From Flagellimonas zhangzhouensis (lineage in GTDB: Bacteria; Bacteroidota; Bacteroidia; Flavobacteriales; Flavobacteriaceae): 64,000 nucleotides of DNA. The notes beneath the pieces were generated by a model. The model saw nothing but the letters and a program-made list of their open reading frames with translations, made no database searches and was not told the DNA's origin. A program made the translations under genes and the position numbers. This document shows positions 8,777 through 17,539 of the stretch, piece after piece; position 1 is the stretch's first letter, and every line of letters starts with the position of its first letter. The DNA is taken from assembly GCF_900102925.1 (NCBI RefSeq), contig NZ_FNKI01000001.1, forward strand, positions 1,426,001-1,490,000. Reading direction: 5' to 3'.

Positions 8777-8833
8777 ATACGTTTAAAGTATAACCAATAT
8801 ATAAAGTCCCGATGCAATCGGGACTTTTTTTTT
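8763..8833 (+). promoter_or_regulatory. Transcription attenuator: antiterminator strand and terminator upstream of pheA
   Basis: The terminator at 8803-8833 has a perfect 11-bp stem (AAAGTCCCGAT / ATCGGGACTTT), a GCA loop and a run of nine Ts, ending 3 nt before the pheA ATG. CGGGACT at 8763-8769, inside the end of the leader peptide, is exactly complementary to AGTCCCG at 8805-8811, the 5' arm. The two pairings exclude each other. CCGTT (8728-8732) can also pair with AACGG (8761-8765), a possible third, weaker hairpin. A ribosome stalled on early Phe/Tyr codons would leave 8763-8769 free and allow readthrough; one reaching the stop would cover it and let the terminator form. Confidence 0.85.
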
Positions 8834-8836
8834 GCC

Positions 8837-9664
8837 ATGGGTTTAAAAATAGCCATTCAGGGAATTAAAGGATCTAACCACCATCAAGTGGCCACAGATT
8901 TTTTTGGGGAGGATATCGAGCTGATGGAATGCAGTAGTTTCGATGCCGTTATCGACCATTTGATGAAAGGGACTGCTGATAAGGGCATTATGGCCATTGA
9001 AAACTCCATAGCAGGTTCCATTATTCCCAATTACAATTTGGTTTACCATAATAAGATTCATATTATCGGGGAGCATTATTTGGGGATCCATCACAATTTG
9101 ATGGTGCTCAAAGGAAAAACCATGGAAGATGTAAAAGAGGTGCATTCACACCCTATGGCCTTGTTGCAGTGCAAGGAGTTTTTCAAGGATTACCCCCAAA
9201 TTAAATTGGTGGAAAGTGCGGATACGGCCGAAACTGCCAAAAAAATTCAAGAAGAAGTACTGGAACATATTGCAGCCATCGCACCTAAGATGGCCGCAGA
9301 GTTGTACGATTTGGAAATTATCGCGGACAACATTCAGACCATTGTTAACAACTCCACAAGGTTCATTATTGTAAAAAAACAGAATAAAGTACTACCCAAA
9401 GAAGAAATCAACAAGGCATCGTTGCGATTCATAACCGACCATAAAAGGGGGAGTTTGGCCACCGTGCTGAACGTGATGAGCGATTGCAATATGAACTTGA
9501 CCAAGATTCAATCCCTTCCCGTGATTGAGACCCCTTGGAAGTATGCCTTTTTTGTGGATGTCACTTTTGAAAAATACGATCACTTTGCCAAAGCCAAATC
9601 GTTGTTGGAGATCATGTCCGAAGATTTTCAGGTTTTGGGTGAATATAAAAATGCATTGTTGTAA
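8837..9664 (+). CDS. pheA: Prephenate dehydratase
   Basis: Converts prephenate to phenylpyruvate, the last step before transamination to phenylalanine. The 275 residues contain a periplasmic-binding-like catalytic domain with IENSIAGS and the conserved NNSTRF motif (catalytic Thr), then a C-terminal ACT domain from about residue 195 (TDHKRGSLATVL, KIQSLP) that senses phenylalanine. There is no chorismate mutase domain; that activity is on the fourth gene of the operon. It is the first structural gene behind the attenuator, and its stop overlaps the next start (TAATG). Confidence 0.95.
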   Translation: MGLKIAIQGIKGSNHHQVATDFFGEDIELMECSSFDAVIDHLMKGTADKGIMAIENSIAGSIIPNYNLVYHNKIHIIGEHYLGIHHNLMVLKGKTMEDVKEVHSHPMALLQCKEFFKDYPQIKLVESADTAETAKKIQEEVLEHIAAIAPKMAAELYDLEIIADNIQTIVNNSTRFIIVKKQNKVLPKEEINKASLRFITDHKRGSLATVLNVMSDCNMNLTKIQSLPVIETPWKYAFFVDVTFEKYDHFAKAKSLLEIMSEDFQVLGEYKNALL

Positions 9665-10806
9665 TGATCACAGCCGATAGGTTAAATACCGTTCAGGAAT
9701 ATTACTTCTCCAAAAAATTGAGAGAGGTAAGAGGGTTGGTTGCCCAAGGCAAACCCATTATAAATATGGGAATTGGAAGCCCAGATTTGGCTCCATCACC
9801 TTTGGTGTTGGAAACTCTTCGGGATTCCATAACCGAAGCTGGGGCACACCAATATCAAAGTTATCAAGGTTTGCCGCAGTTACGGGAGGCCATTGCGGAT
9901 TTCTATTTGCAAAAGTTTGAGGTGACGGTAGACCCAGAGTCTGAAATTTTGCCGTTAATGGGTTCCAAGGAAGGAATCATGCACATTAGTATGGCTTTTT
10001 TAAATGTAGGGGATGAGGTGTTGTTGCCCAATCCAGGGTATCCGACCTATGCTTCCGTGACCAATTTGGTGGGAGCAGTGGCGGTAAATTACGATTTGAC
10101 TGCTGAAAATGGGTGGTTTCCAGATTTGGAGGCACTTTCCAAAAAGGATTTATCCAAAGTAAAATTAATGTGGATCAGCTACCCACATATGCCCACTGGC
10201 GCAACCGCAACTTTGGAACAACTTAAGTTGTTGATAGATTTTGCTAAGAAACATGAAATTCTTTTGGTAAACGATAACCCTTACAGCTTTGTTTTATCGA
10301 GCAATCCTACCAGTATTTTATCCATTGATGGAGCTAAAGAATGCACGTTGGAGCTGAATAGTTTGAGCAAAACCTTCAATATGGCAGGGTGGAGAGTAGG
10401 AATGGTATTGGGGAGTGCAGAGCATATCAACGCCGTACTCAAAGTAAAGAGTAATATGGACTCTGGAATGTTCTACGGCATTCAAAAAGGAGCTATTGCT
10501 GCATTACAAAGCGGGCCCGAATGGTTCGAAGAATTGGACAAAGTATACACCGAAAGACGCGAGTTGATGTTTCAATTAGCGGACAAATTGGGGTGCACCT
10601 ATGATAAAAATGCAGTGGGCATGTTTGTTTGGTGCAAATTGCCCGAGGGAGCAGAAGCATCCGAAGCGTTTATAGACAAGGTATTGTACGATAAGAATAT
10701 TTTCATCGCGCCTGGAACCATTTTTGGGAGCAACGGTGAAGGATACATTCGCTTTTCGCTTTGTGTGAAAGAAGAAAAAATCAAAGAAGCCATAGAAAGA
10801 TTTTAG
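9664..10806 (+). CDS. PLP-dependent aminotransferase (class I/II), probably aromatic
   Basis: A 380-residue fold-type I aminotransferase. The PLP lysine is in SLSKTFNMAGWRVGM, with NPGYPTY and NDNPYSF motifs binding the cofactor. Its place between pheA and tyrA, sharing one base with pheA, strongly suggests that it transaminates phenylpyruvate and 4-hydroxyphenylpyruvate to Phe and Tyr. Sequence alone would also allow aspartate or related substrates, so the specificity is inferred from context. Confidence 0.9.
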   Translation: MITADRLNTVQEYYFSKKLREVRGLVAQGKPIINMGIGSPDLAPSPLVLETLRDSITEAGAHQYQSYQGLPQLREAIADFYLQKFEVTVDPESEILPLMGSKEGIMHISMAFLNVGDEVLLPNPGYPTYASVTNLVGAVAVNYDLTAENGWFPDLEALSKKDLSKVKLMWISYPHMPTGATATLEQLKLLIDFAKKHEILLVNDNPYSFVLSSNPTSILSIDGAKECTLELNSLSKTFNMAGWRVGMVLGSAEHINAVLKVKSNMDSGMFYGIQKGAIAALQSGPEWFEELDKVYTERRELMFQLADKLGCTYDKNAVGMFVWCKLPEGAEASEAFIDKVLYDKNIFIAPGTIFGSNGEGYIRFSLCVKEEKIKEAIERF

Positions 10807-10809
10807 ATC

Positions 10810-11670
10810 ATGAAAGTAGTCATCATAGGAGTTGGATTGATTGGCGGTTCTTTTGCCAAGGATGTGAAAAAGTTGCATCCCGAAGCGGAAATCATTGGAG
10901 TGGATAAAAGTGAAACTCATTTGGATGAGGCACTTCAACTTCAAATCATAGATAAAAAAGGGGGTTACCAAGATTTGGCAACGGCGGATTTGGTGTATGT
11001 GGGTATCCCAGTGAATGTTTTGGTGACCGAGTTGCCCAAAATTTTGGATGCTGCAGGGGATGATACCGTGGTGATAGATGCAGGTTCCACCAAGAGATTG
11101 ATTTGTGAGCAGGTTGCCGAACACCCAAATCGAAGAAATTTTATGGCTTGCCACCCCATTGCAGGTACCGAATTTTCAGGTCCGACCGCAGCATTGGAAG
11201 GTTTGTACACGGGAAAGACCATGATCATTTGCGAAGTGGAAAAAACGGCTTTCAAATTGCAGGAAAAAGCATTGGCTATTTTTCAGGAAATCGGGATGCG
11301 AATTCGCTATATGAACCCCGAAGCACACGACAAACACATCGCGTACGTATCTCATTTATCACACATTAGCTCATTTATGTTGGGAAAGACAGTTATTGAG
11401 AAAGAGAAAAATGAACGTGATATTTTTGACATGGCGGGGAGTGGTTTTGAGAGCACCGTTCGCTTGGCAAAAAGTTCACCCGATATGTGGACACCGATTT
11501 TTGAACAGAACAAAGACAATGTGGTGGAAACCTTGGAAGAGTACATTCAAAACCTTACCACATTTAAGCAACTGATCTTGGACAACGATTTTGAAAATGT
11601 CCATCAAGAAATGAGTAACACCAATAAAATAAAACAAATACTAAAAGGAATACCACTTACAAAAAAATAG
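10810..11670 (+). CDS. tyrA: Prephenate dehydrogenase
   Basis: Oxidatively decarboxylates prephenate to 4-hydroxyphenylpyruvate for tyrosine synthesis. The N-terminal Rossmann motif is IIGVGLIGGSFAKD and the catalytic His lies in CHPIAGTEFSG; YVSHLSH follows in the C-terminal helical domain. The 286 residues are a bare dehydrogenase with no fused mutase or ACT domain. The start is 3 nt after the aminotransferase stop, so the genes are likely cotranscribed and share attenuator control. Confidence 0.95.
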   Translation: MKVVIIGVGLIGGSFAKDVKKLHPEAEIIGVDKSETHLDEALQLQIIDKKGGYQDLATADLVYVGIPVNVLVTELPKILDAAGDDTVVIDAGSTKRLICEQVAEHPNRRNFMACHPIAGTEFSGPTAALEGLYTGKTMIICEVEKTAFKLQEKALAIFQEIGMRIRYMNPEAHDKHIAYVSHLSHISSFMLGKTVIEKEKNERDIFDMAGSGFESTVRLAKSSPDMWTPIFEQNKDNVVETLEEYIQNLTTFKQLILDNDFENVHQEMSNTNKIKQILKGIPLTKK

Positions 11671-11678
11671 AGAGTATT

Positions 11679-12761
11679 ATGGAAAACAAGAAGGAAATGA
11701 GAAAATGGTTGGATGACATGAATTTGGGGCATCCTCTGGTTATTGCAGGTCCATGTAGTGCAGAAACCGAAGACCAGGTGCTTAAAATTGCACATGAACT
11801 AAAAGATACCGACGTGAATTACTACCGCGCTGGAATCTGGAAGCCAAGAACTCGTCCTGGAAATTTTGAGGGAGTAGGAGCAATTGGATTGAAGTGGTTG
11901 CAAAAAGTTAAGGAAGAAACAGGTTTAAAAACCGCTACCGAGGTGGCCAACAGAGCCCACGTTGATTTGGCATTGGAATATGATGTGGATTTATTATGGA
12001 TCGGGGCACGTTCTACCGTGAGCCCATTCATTATCCAAGAAATTGCAGATGCCTTGGAAGGTACCGATAAAATTGTTTTGGTAAAGAACCCAGTAAACCC
12101 AGACCTTTCTTTGTGGTTGGGTGCAGTGGAGCGATTGTACTCTGCCAATATAGAAAAGTTGGGTGTGATCCATAGAGGATTCTCTACCTACGAAAAAACG
12201 AAGTACAGAAATATTCCAGAATGGCAATTGGCCATTGAATTGCAAACCAAGTTTCCTGATCTTCCAATTATTAATGATCCTAGCCACATTACTGGTAAAC
12301 GTGATATGATTTTTGATGTATCCCAAACCGCTTTGGATTTAAACTTTGACGGTTTGATGATCGAAACACATTACGATCCAGACAATGCTTGGAGTGATGC
12401 TGCACAGCAAGTAACCCCAAAAACATTGGTTCAGATTATGAAAGATCTTCGAATTAGAAAAGAAACCGACGAGGAAGCTGAATACAATAGCAAGTTGACC
12501 AACCTTAGAGCACAAATTGATGTGTTGGACAATCAGTTGATTGATTTGTTGGGTAAAAGAATGAAAGTTTCTGATGGTATTGGGGAATTGAAAAAGCAAA
12601 AGAACGTTGCCGTACTTCAAAGTAACCGATGGAACGCCATTTTAGGAAATATGATCTTGGAAGGTGAGCAAAGAGGATTGAGCGAGGAGTTTGTTTTGAA
12701 AATGTTCAAAGCGATTCACCAAGAATCCATCAACCACCAAGAAAAAATTATCAACGCATAG
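11679..12761 (+). CDS. Bifunctional DAHP synthase / chorismate mutase
   Basis: Residues 1 to about 265 form a 3-deoxy-7-phosphoheptulonate synthase of the KDO8P-synthase-like type (AGPCSAET, KPRTRPGNFEG, NDPSHITGKRD). Residues about 270-360 are an AroQ-type chorismate mutase (LRAQIDVLDNQLIDLL, then a KK..V..S.RW pattern). One protein thus catalyses the first shikimate step and makes prephenate for the pheA and tyrA products. In related enzymes the mutase domain confers feedback control by prephenate or chorismate. It closes the operon 8 nt after tyrA and is followed by a strong terminator. Confidence 0.94.
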   Translation: MENKKEMRKWLDDMNLGHPLVIAGPCSAETEDQVLKIAHELKDTDVNYYRAGIWKPRTRPGNFEGVGAIGLKWLQKVKEETGLKTATEVANRAHVDLALEYDVDLLWIGARSTVSPFIIQEIADALEGTDKIVLVKNPVNPDLSLWLGAVERLYSANIEKLGVIHRGFSTYEKTKYRNIPEWQLAIELQTKFPDLPIINDPSHITGKRDMIFDVSQTALDLNFDGLMIETHYDPDNAWSDAAQQVTPKTLVQIMKDLRIRKETDEEAEYNSKLTNLRAQIDVLDNQLIDLLGKRMKVSDGIGELKKQKNVAVLQSNRWNAILGNMILEGEQRGLSEEFVLKMFKAIHQESINHQEKIINA

Positions 12762-12782
12762 TTGATTTAAAATTTAGGTTGT

Positions 12783-12833
12783 AAAACCATCCGATCCAGG
12801 TATTAAATTTGGGTTTCGGATGGTTTTTTTGTT
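12783..12833 (+). terminator. Terminator of the Phe/Tyr operon
   Basis: AAAACCATCCGA (12783-12794) pairs with TCGGATGGTTTT (12816-12827), followed by more Ts. It lies 21 nt after the fusion gene stop. Confidence 0.85.
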
Positions 12834-12889
12834 TGAAACTGTAACAAATCGGTTGCTCATCCATCTTTCAAGAGTAAAAACACTACAAC

Positions 12890-13564
12890 ATGAAAAAAAT
12901 ATGTACCCTTAGTTTGATTTTGCTTCCGTTGATCATGTTTTCCCAACGCATTATCGACACGGAAGTTGGAGAGTTCAATGAGATTAAAGTATTCGACCTT
13001 ATCGAGGTGAATTTGATCCAATCGGATGAAAACCGAATTATGATCAAAGGTTGGAATGTGGATGATATTAAATGGACCAATAAAAATGGAGTTTTGAAAC
13101 TTCGTATGCAGTTGGACAAGAAGTTTCAAGGTGAGGACACCATGATTGAAGTATACTACACCAATTTGGATGTGATCGATGGGAATGAAGGTGCAGAAAT
13201 TACCTGCAATGAGTTGGTTCAAAAAAGTAAAATAGAGCTTAGGGCCCAAGAAGGAGCCACTATCCACATTGGAATGGATGTGGATTATGCCGATATCCGT
13301 GCGGTGACGGGTGGTATAATTGAAGCTTCAGGTTTGGCAAAAAACCAAAGTGTGGTATTGAACACTGGAGGTGTGTTTGAAGGAAGGGAATTAAGAACTT
13401 CCAATACCGATATAAAAATTTCTGCTGGTGGCGAAGCTGATGTTTTTGCTTCGGAAATGGTAGACATCAATGTAAAGGCTGGGGGAGACGTGTATGTGTA
13501 CGGTCAACCTAAAACGGTCCATAAAAAAACCTTTGTAGGTGGTAGAATCTACATCAAGGATTAA
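12890..13564 (+). CDS. Exported GIN-domain (DUF2807) protein
   Basis: A 224-residue protein with a signal peptide (MKKICTLSLILLPLIMFSQ) and no lipobox Cys. The mature part is a GIN/DUF2807 domain: FNEIKVFDLIEVNLIQSDE, followed by repeated short strands rich in Gly, Asp and Val that suggest a right-handed beta helix. The function of the family is not known; surface or adhesion roles have been suggested from its name only. It has its own transcription unit between two terminators. Confidence 0.75.
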   Translation: MKKICTLSLILLPLIMFSQRIIDTEVGEFNEIKVFDLIEVNLIQSDENRIMIKGWNVDDIKWTNKNGVLKLRMQLDKKFQGEDTMIEVYYTNLDVIDGNEGAEITCNELVQKSKIELRAQEGATIHIGMDVDYADIRAVTGGIIEASGLAKNQSVVLNTGGVFEGRELRTSNTDIKISAGGEADVFASEMVDINVKAGGDVYVYGQPKTVHKKTFVGGRIYIKD

Positions 13565-13579
13565 TGAAGATTACGTGCA

Positions 13580-13614
13580 AAAAAAAACCTCTTGGTTTTC
13601 CAAGAGGCTTTTTT
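13580..13614. terminator. Bidirectional terminator between convergent genes
   Basis: A-run, then CCTCTTGG and CCAAGAGG with a short TTTT loop, then a T-run. It sits between the GIN gene (plus) and the 13628 gene (minus) and has U tracts in both directions. Confidence 0.85.
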
Positions 13615-13627
13615 ATTTATAGAAATT

Positions 13628-14068
13628 TTACTTTTTAAAGATGTATCGGGTAATAAAAATACCTTGACCGTCTCCTTTTCCAGCTTCACTTTCCACACCA
13701 CTCACCACAAAGGCCAATTCCCAGCCATTGGTAATCATATCGTTGATCATGGAAGTGATCACGGCATCGTTGGCAGCAATGTTCTGAAAACGGATACCAC
13801 CAATATTATAAAAGTTCAATAGTTTGGTTTCTTCAAAGTTTTTGACGCGAATATCACCACGATCCGATTTGTTTCGAGTGTTGTCATCCTCCGTCTGCAC
13901 ACTGGTGTAATCCTTATAATCTTTGTCTTCCAAAGCGTTGATGATACGTGATCTACCCAATCCGTTCGGAACAATGGATTCTACACTGGTTACCACTTTG
14001 TACTGTTGTGCATAAGCACCAAATCCAGCCATAAGGGCTAGCAATGCAATAAAAATTGATTTTTTCAT
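13628..14068 (-). CDS. Exported protein of unknown function
   Basis: A 146-residue protein with a clear signal peptide (MKKSIFIALLALMAGFGAYAQ). The mature part is about 125 residues, soluble and rich in charged residues, with no motif that I recognise. It ends GQGIFITRYIFKK. A perfect -7 element lies upstream at 14105-14112, so it is a single-gene unit. No function is assigned. Confidence 0.8.
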   Translation of the reverse strand: MKKSIFIALLALMAGFGAYAQQYKVVTSVESIVPNGLGRSRIINALEDKDYKDYTSVQTEDDNTRNKSDRGDIRVKNFEETKLLNFYNIGGIRFQNIAANDAVITSMINDMITNGWELAFVVSGVESEAGKGDGQGIFITRYIFKK

Positions 14069-14104
14069 AATTTGAAATAGTTAATGAATATTTAAAACTG
14101 TTGT

Positions 14105-14112
14105 CAAAGATA
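14105..14112 (-). promoter_or_regulatory. Bacteroidota -7 element for the 13628 gene
   Basis: The minus strand reads TATCTTTG, a full TAnnTTTG match, 37 nt before the ATG. Confidence 0.6.
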
Positions 14113-14165
14113 TAGGACGAAAAATAAGGAATATTGTTTCTTTGTAATGAAAATATAAAATAATA

Positions 14166-15104
14166 GTGAACGGAACTGTTTATAAATCAACAGGTAGCTG
14201 GTATACTGTAAAATCGGTGGAGGGTGATTTTTATGAATGTCGCATAAAAGGCAAGTTCCGTACCCAAAACATAAAGAGCACCAACCCCGTTGCTGTAGGT
14301 GATCATGTGGTTTTTCAATTGGAAGATATTGGTGATGAAACCGTTGCCGTAATATCTGAAATTGGGGAGCGAAAAAACTACATCATTCGTAAATCGGTTA
14401 AGCTTTCCAAACAAACCCACATTATTGCGGCGAATCTGGATCAGGTATTTTTATTGATTACGTTGAATAATCCACCCACTTTTACCGCTTTTATCGACCG
14501 TTTTTTGGTCACTGCCGAAGCCTACGATATTCCTGTGGTTTTACTTTTCAATAAATTGGATACCTATAGCCAAGAAGAATTAGACGAGGTGGATTACTTA
14601 ATGGGACTGTATTCCCATATTGGCTACACCTGTATTCCCATCGAGGCAAAAGACGGTAAAAATGTAGATAAAGTGAGAGCGATGATGGTGGACAAAACTA
14701 GTATGTTCGCGGGTCATTCTGGAGTTGGGAAGTCAACTTTGGTGAATGCCTTGGAACCAGGACTCCAATTGAAAACGACCGAAATATCTGAACAACATTT
14801 ACAAGGACAGCACACCACTACTTTTGCAGAAATGTATGATCTTTCGTTCAATGCACGAATCATCGATACACCTGGCATCAAAGGATTTGGAATTGTGGAT
14901 ATGGAACAGGATGAAATCGGTGATTATTTTCCAGAATTTTTTGAGTTGAAGTCCGAATGCAAGTTCAATAATTGCCTGCATTTGGATGAACCCAAATGTG
15001 CGGTAAAGGATGCTTTGGAAAATGATAAAATTGCTTGGAGCAGGTACCGAAGTTATGTGCAAATGCTAACTGGGGAAGAGGACAGTCCATACAGAGAAAG
15101 ATAA
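14166..15104 (+). CDS. rsgA: Ribosome small subunit-dependent GTPase A
   Basis: A circularly permuted GTPase that acts late in 30S assembly. The 312 residues show an N-terminal OB fold (to about residue 70), then G4 NKLD, G1 GHSGVGKSTL, G3 DTPG in the permuted order, and a C-terminal zinc finger with Cys, Cys, His and Cys in CKFNNCLHLDEPKC. The start is GTG 14166. Its stop shares one base with the dtd start. Confidence 0.96.
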   Translation: MNGTVYKSTGSWYTVKSVEGDFYECRIKGKFRTQNIKSTNPVAVGDHVVFQLEDIGDETVAVISEIGERKNYIIRKSVKLSKQTHIIAANLDQVFLLITLNNPPTFTAFIDRFLVTAEAYDIPVVLLFNKLDTYSQEELDEVDYLMGLYSHIGYTCIPIEAKDGKNVDKVRAMMVDKTSMFAGHSGVGKSTLVNALEPGLQLKTTEISEQHLQGQHTTTFAEMYDLSFNARIIDTPGIKGFGIVDMEQDEIGDYFPEFFELKSECKFNNCLHLDEPKCAVKDALENDKIAWSRYRSYVQMLTGEEDSPYRER

Positions 15105-15556
15105 TGAGAAGCGTAATACAAAGAGTTTCAGAAGCCAGCGTAACTGTTGATGGTGAAATTATTTCAGAAATAGGAACAGGCCTTTTGGTCTTGTTGGGCA
15201 TTGAAGATGCCGATGGAAAAGAAGATATTGACTGGTTAACTCAAAAAATTGCCAATCTCCGCATTTTTGGAGATGAAAATGATGTGATGAACCGCTCCGT
15301 TTTGGATGTTGATGGAGATGTCATAGTAGTAAGTCAATTTACGTTGCACGCCCAGACCAAAAAAGGGAACAGACCCTCTTATATTAAAGCTTCCAAACCA
15401 GATATAGCCATACCCTTGTATGAGAATTTTGTACAGGTTATGGCGCAAAAATTGGGCAAAAAAGTCGGCACGGGAATCTTTGGTGCCGACATGAAAGTGA
15501 AGTTATTGAACGATGGTCCAGTGACCATAACCATCGATACAAAAAATAAGGAGTAG
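15104..15556 (+). CDS. dtd: D-aminoacyl-tRNA deacylase
   Basis: Hydrolyses D-amino acids (and glycine on tRNA-Ala) from mischarged tRNA. The 150 residues start MRSVIQRVSEASV, and both family motifs are present: SQFTLHAQTKKGNRP and the NDGPVTI end. A longer frame opens at 15035 but would overlap rsgA by 70 nt; ATG 15104 overlaps by one base and gives the standard length. Translational coupling to rsgA is likely. Confidence 0.96.
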   Translation: MRSVIQRVSEASVTVDGEIISEIGTGLLVLLGIEDADGKEDIDWLTQKIANLRIFGDENDVMNRSVLDVDGDVIVVSQFTLHAQTKKGNRPSYIKASKPDIAIPLYENFVQVMAQKLGKKVGTGIFGADMKVKLLNDGPVTITIDTKNKE

Positions 15557-15637
15557 TCGTATTTTATCGATTTACTATTGATTTTTTGTAAGAAATTAAT
15601 CACATTAGCGTTAGAAGACCAAACCCTAACCATACTA

Positions 15638-17539
15638 ATGCGATTTTTTGCACTTACCTTTTTTATCTTTTTTTCTAATTTTTTTCATGCTCAATACAGT
15701 GTAAAATCTATTCCAGAAAACCTCCTAACAGGTGCAGATGCCGTACTTCGGAAGCACACAATGGATGTGGTTGTGTTGGCACAGGATAAAATGGAAATTC
15801 GATATCACCGCGTAGTAACCGTACTAAATGAAGATGGCGATGATAAAGTTGATGCTTATGCCTACTACGAAAAAAATGATAAAATTTCAACCCTGGAGGC
15901 TATCGTCTATAACGCCAATGGGAATGAAATTAAAAAATTCAAGAAAAAGGACTTTTTGGACCAAAGCGCCATCAGTGGAGGAACACTCTATTCCGATTCC
16001 AGGGTCATGTTTTTAAATTATACCCCAATACAATACCCTTATACCATTGAATTTATTCAAGAATATACCACTCCAAATACTGCTTTTACACCAACCTGGC
16101 CCTTTCTAGATGATTATAATGTAAGTACCGAGCTCAGTGAATTTGACTTTCGTGCAGATGAGCGTATTCAATTTAGGTATCAGGAACAAAATTTCGATGG
16201 CTATCAAATCAGTTCAAGCAGTACATCTAATGAATTGCATTATAAAGCCAAAAACATTGAGGCCATTAAAAGTGAGCCTATGTCCCCTTCTTTTAGGGAT
16301 TTTGCACCTCATGTAAAAGTAGGATTAAACAAATTCCATTTAGAAGGGGTCGATGGTGCTGCATCCAATTGGAATGAATTGGGTCAATGGATTTATGACC
16401 AACTTATTATTGGTAGGGACAAACTAGATCCAAATACTATAATAAAGGTTCAAAACTTGGTTAAGGGGGTAGAAGATGATTATGAAAAAACCAGATTGAT
16501 CTATGAATATGTGCAAGCTAATACCCGCTATATAAATGTCAAATTAGGAATCGGTGGATGGATGCCCATGAGTGCCGAGGAAGTGGATCGTGTAAAATAT
16601 GGCGATTGCAAAGGATTGACCAATTATACCAAAGCCCTATTAAGTGCAGTTGGGGTCAATTCTTATTATACAGTTGTCTACGGTGATGAACAAATACGAA
16701 GTTTGGATAATGATTTTGCATCCATGCAGGGAAATCACGTTTTTCTCAATGTACCCATTAATGGAGAAGATATTTGGTTGGAGTGTACTAGTCAAACAGT
16801 GCCCATGAACCATTTGGGAACCTTTACCGACAATAGATATGTTCTTAAAATAACGCCAGAGGGTGGTCAATTGGTTAAAACTAGGGAGAGTTTAGATGAA
16901 GGAAATTATCAAAAGACTACTGGGGAGTATACTGTAAATAGCGACCAAAGCATAAAAGGAAAGGCAGTTATCGTTTCTTCTGGAACACAATACGACCAAA
17001 AATATTGGCTTAAAGACCAACCTAAAAAGGAGCAAGAAGATTTTTACAAAAGGTATTTCGGATATATCAACAATTTGACTTTGGAAGAAGTGTCGTTTCA
17101 GAACAATAAAAATGAAGTCGAGTTTGTTGAAAATGTAAGCATTAAGGCTGGAAATTATCTTTCAAGTGCAAATGATCAACTGATCCTAATACTAAATGTT
17201 TTCAATCGGAATTTACGGGTACCCTCAAAGGTGAGAAATCGCCAAAAGGATGTGGTGATTTCTAGGGGATATTTGGATGAGGACGAATATCTCATTCATT
17301 TACCAGAGGGTTTTGAGCCTGAAGAATTGATGAAACCCAAAAGAATTGACAATAAATTCGGCACCTACGAAGTGGCGCTGGAAAAAGTGGATTCTAACAC
17401 CTTACGATATAAAAGAAAATTGCTCGTTAAATCGGGTAACTACCCAAAAGAGGACTATGAGAAATACCGTGATTTTAGAAAGAAAGTAGTTCGGGGCGAC
17501 AACACCAAAATCTTACTAAACAAAAAAAACAAAACCTAA
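15638..17539 (+). CDS. Exported DUF3857/transglutaminase-like protein
   Basis: A 633-residue protein starting at ATG 15638, with a signal peptide (MRFFALTFFIFFSNFFHAQ). Residues about 50-230 form a DUF3857 domain and about 265-385 a transglutaminase-like core. The catalytic Cys is present (Cys324 in KYGDCKG) and a His follows (His367). The usual Asp position reads as LECT, so activity is likely but not certain. The protein should act in the periplasm on peptides or proteins; the substrate is unknown. It overlaps its downstream paralog by one base. Confidence 0.85.
   Translation: MRFFALTFFIFFSNFFHAQYSVKSIPENLLTGADAVLRKHTMDVVVLAQDKMEIRYHRVVTVLNEDGDDKVDAYAYYEKNDKISTLEAIVYNANGNEIKKFKKKDFLDQSAISGGTLYSDSRVMFLNYTPIQYPYTIEFIQEYTTPNTAFTPTWPFLDDYNVSTELSEFDFRADERIQFRYQEQNFDGYQISSSSTSNELHYKAKNIEAIKSEPMSPSFRDFAPHVKVGLNKFHLEGVDGAASNWNELGQWIYDQLIIGRDKLDPNTIIKVQNLVKGVEDDYEKTRLIYEYVQANTRYINVKLGIGGWMPMSAEEVDRVKYGDCKGLTNYTKALLSAVGVNSYYTVVYGDEQIRSLDNDFASMQGNHVFLNVPINGEDIWLECTSQTVPMNHLGTFTDNRYVLKITPEGGQLVKTRESLDEGNYQKTTGEYTVNSDQSIKGKAVIVSSGTQYDQKYWLKDQPKKEQEDFYKRYFGYINNLTLEEVSFQNNKNEVEFVENVSIKAGNYLSSANDQLILILNVFNRNLRVPSKVRNRQKDVVISRGYLDEDEYLIHLPEGFEPEELMKPKRIDNKFGTYEVALEKVDSNTLRYKRKLLVKSGNYPKEDYEKYRDFRKKVVRGDNTKILLNKKNKT

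Noticed and set aside
15035-15103. N-terminal extension of dtd
   Set aside because: It would overlap rsgA by 70 nt; ATG 15104 gives the exact family length and a TAATG junction.
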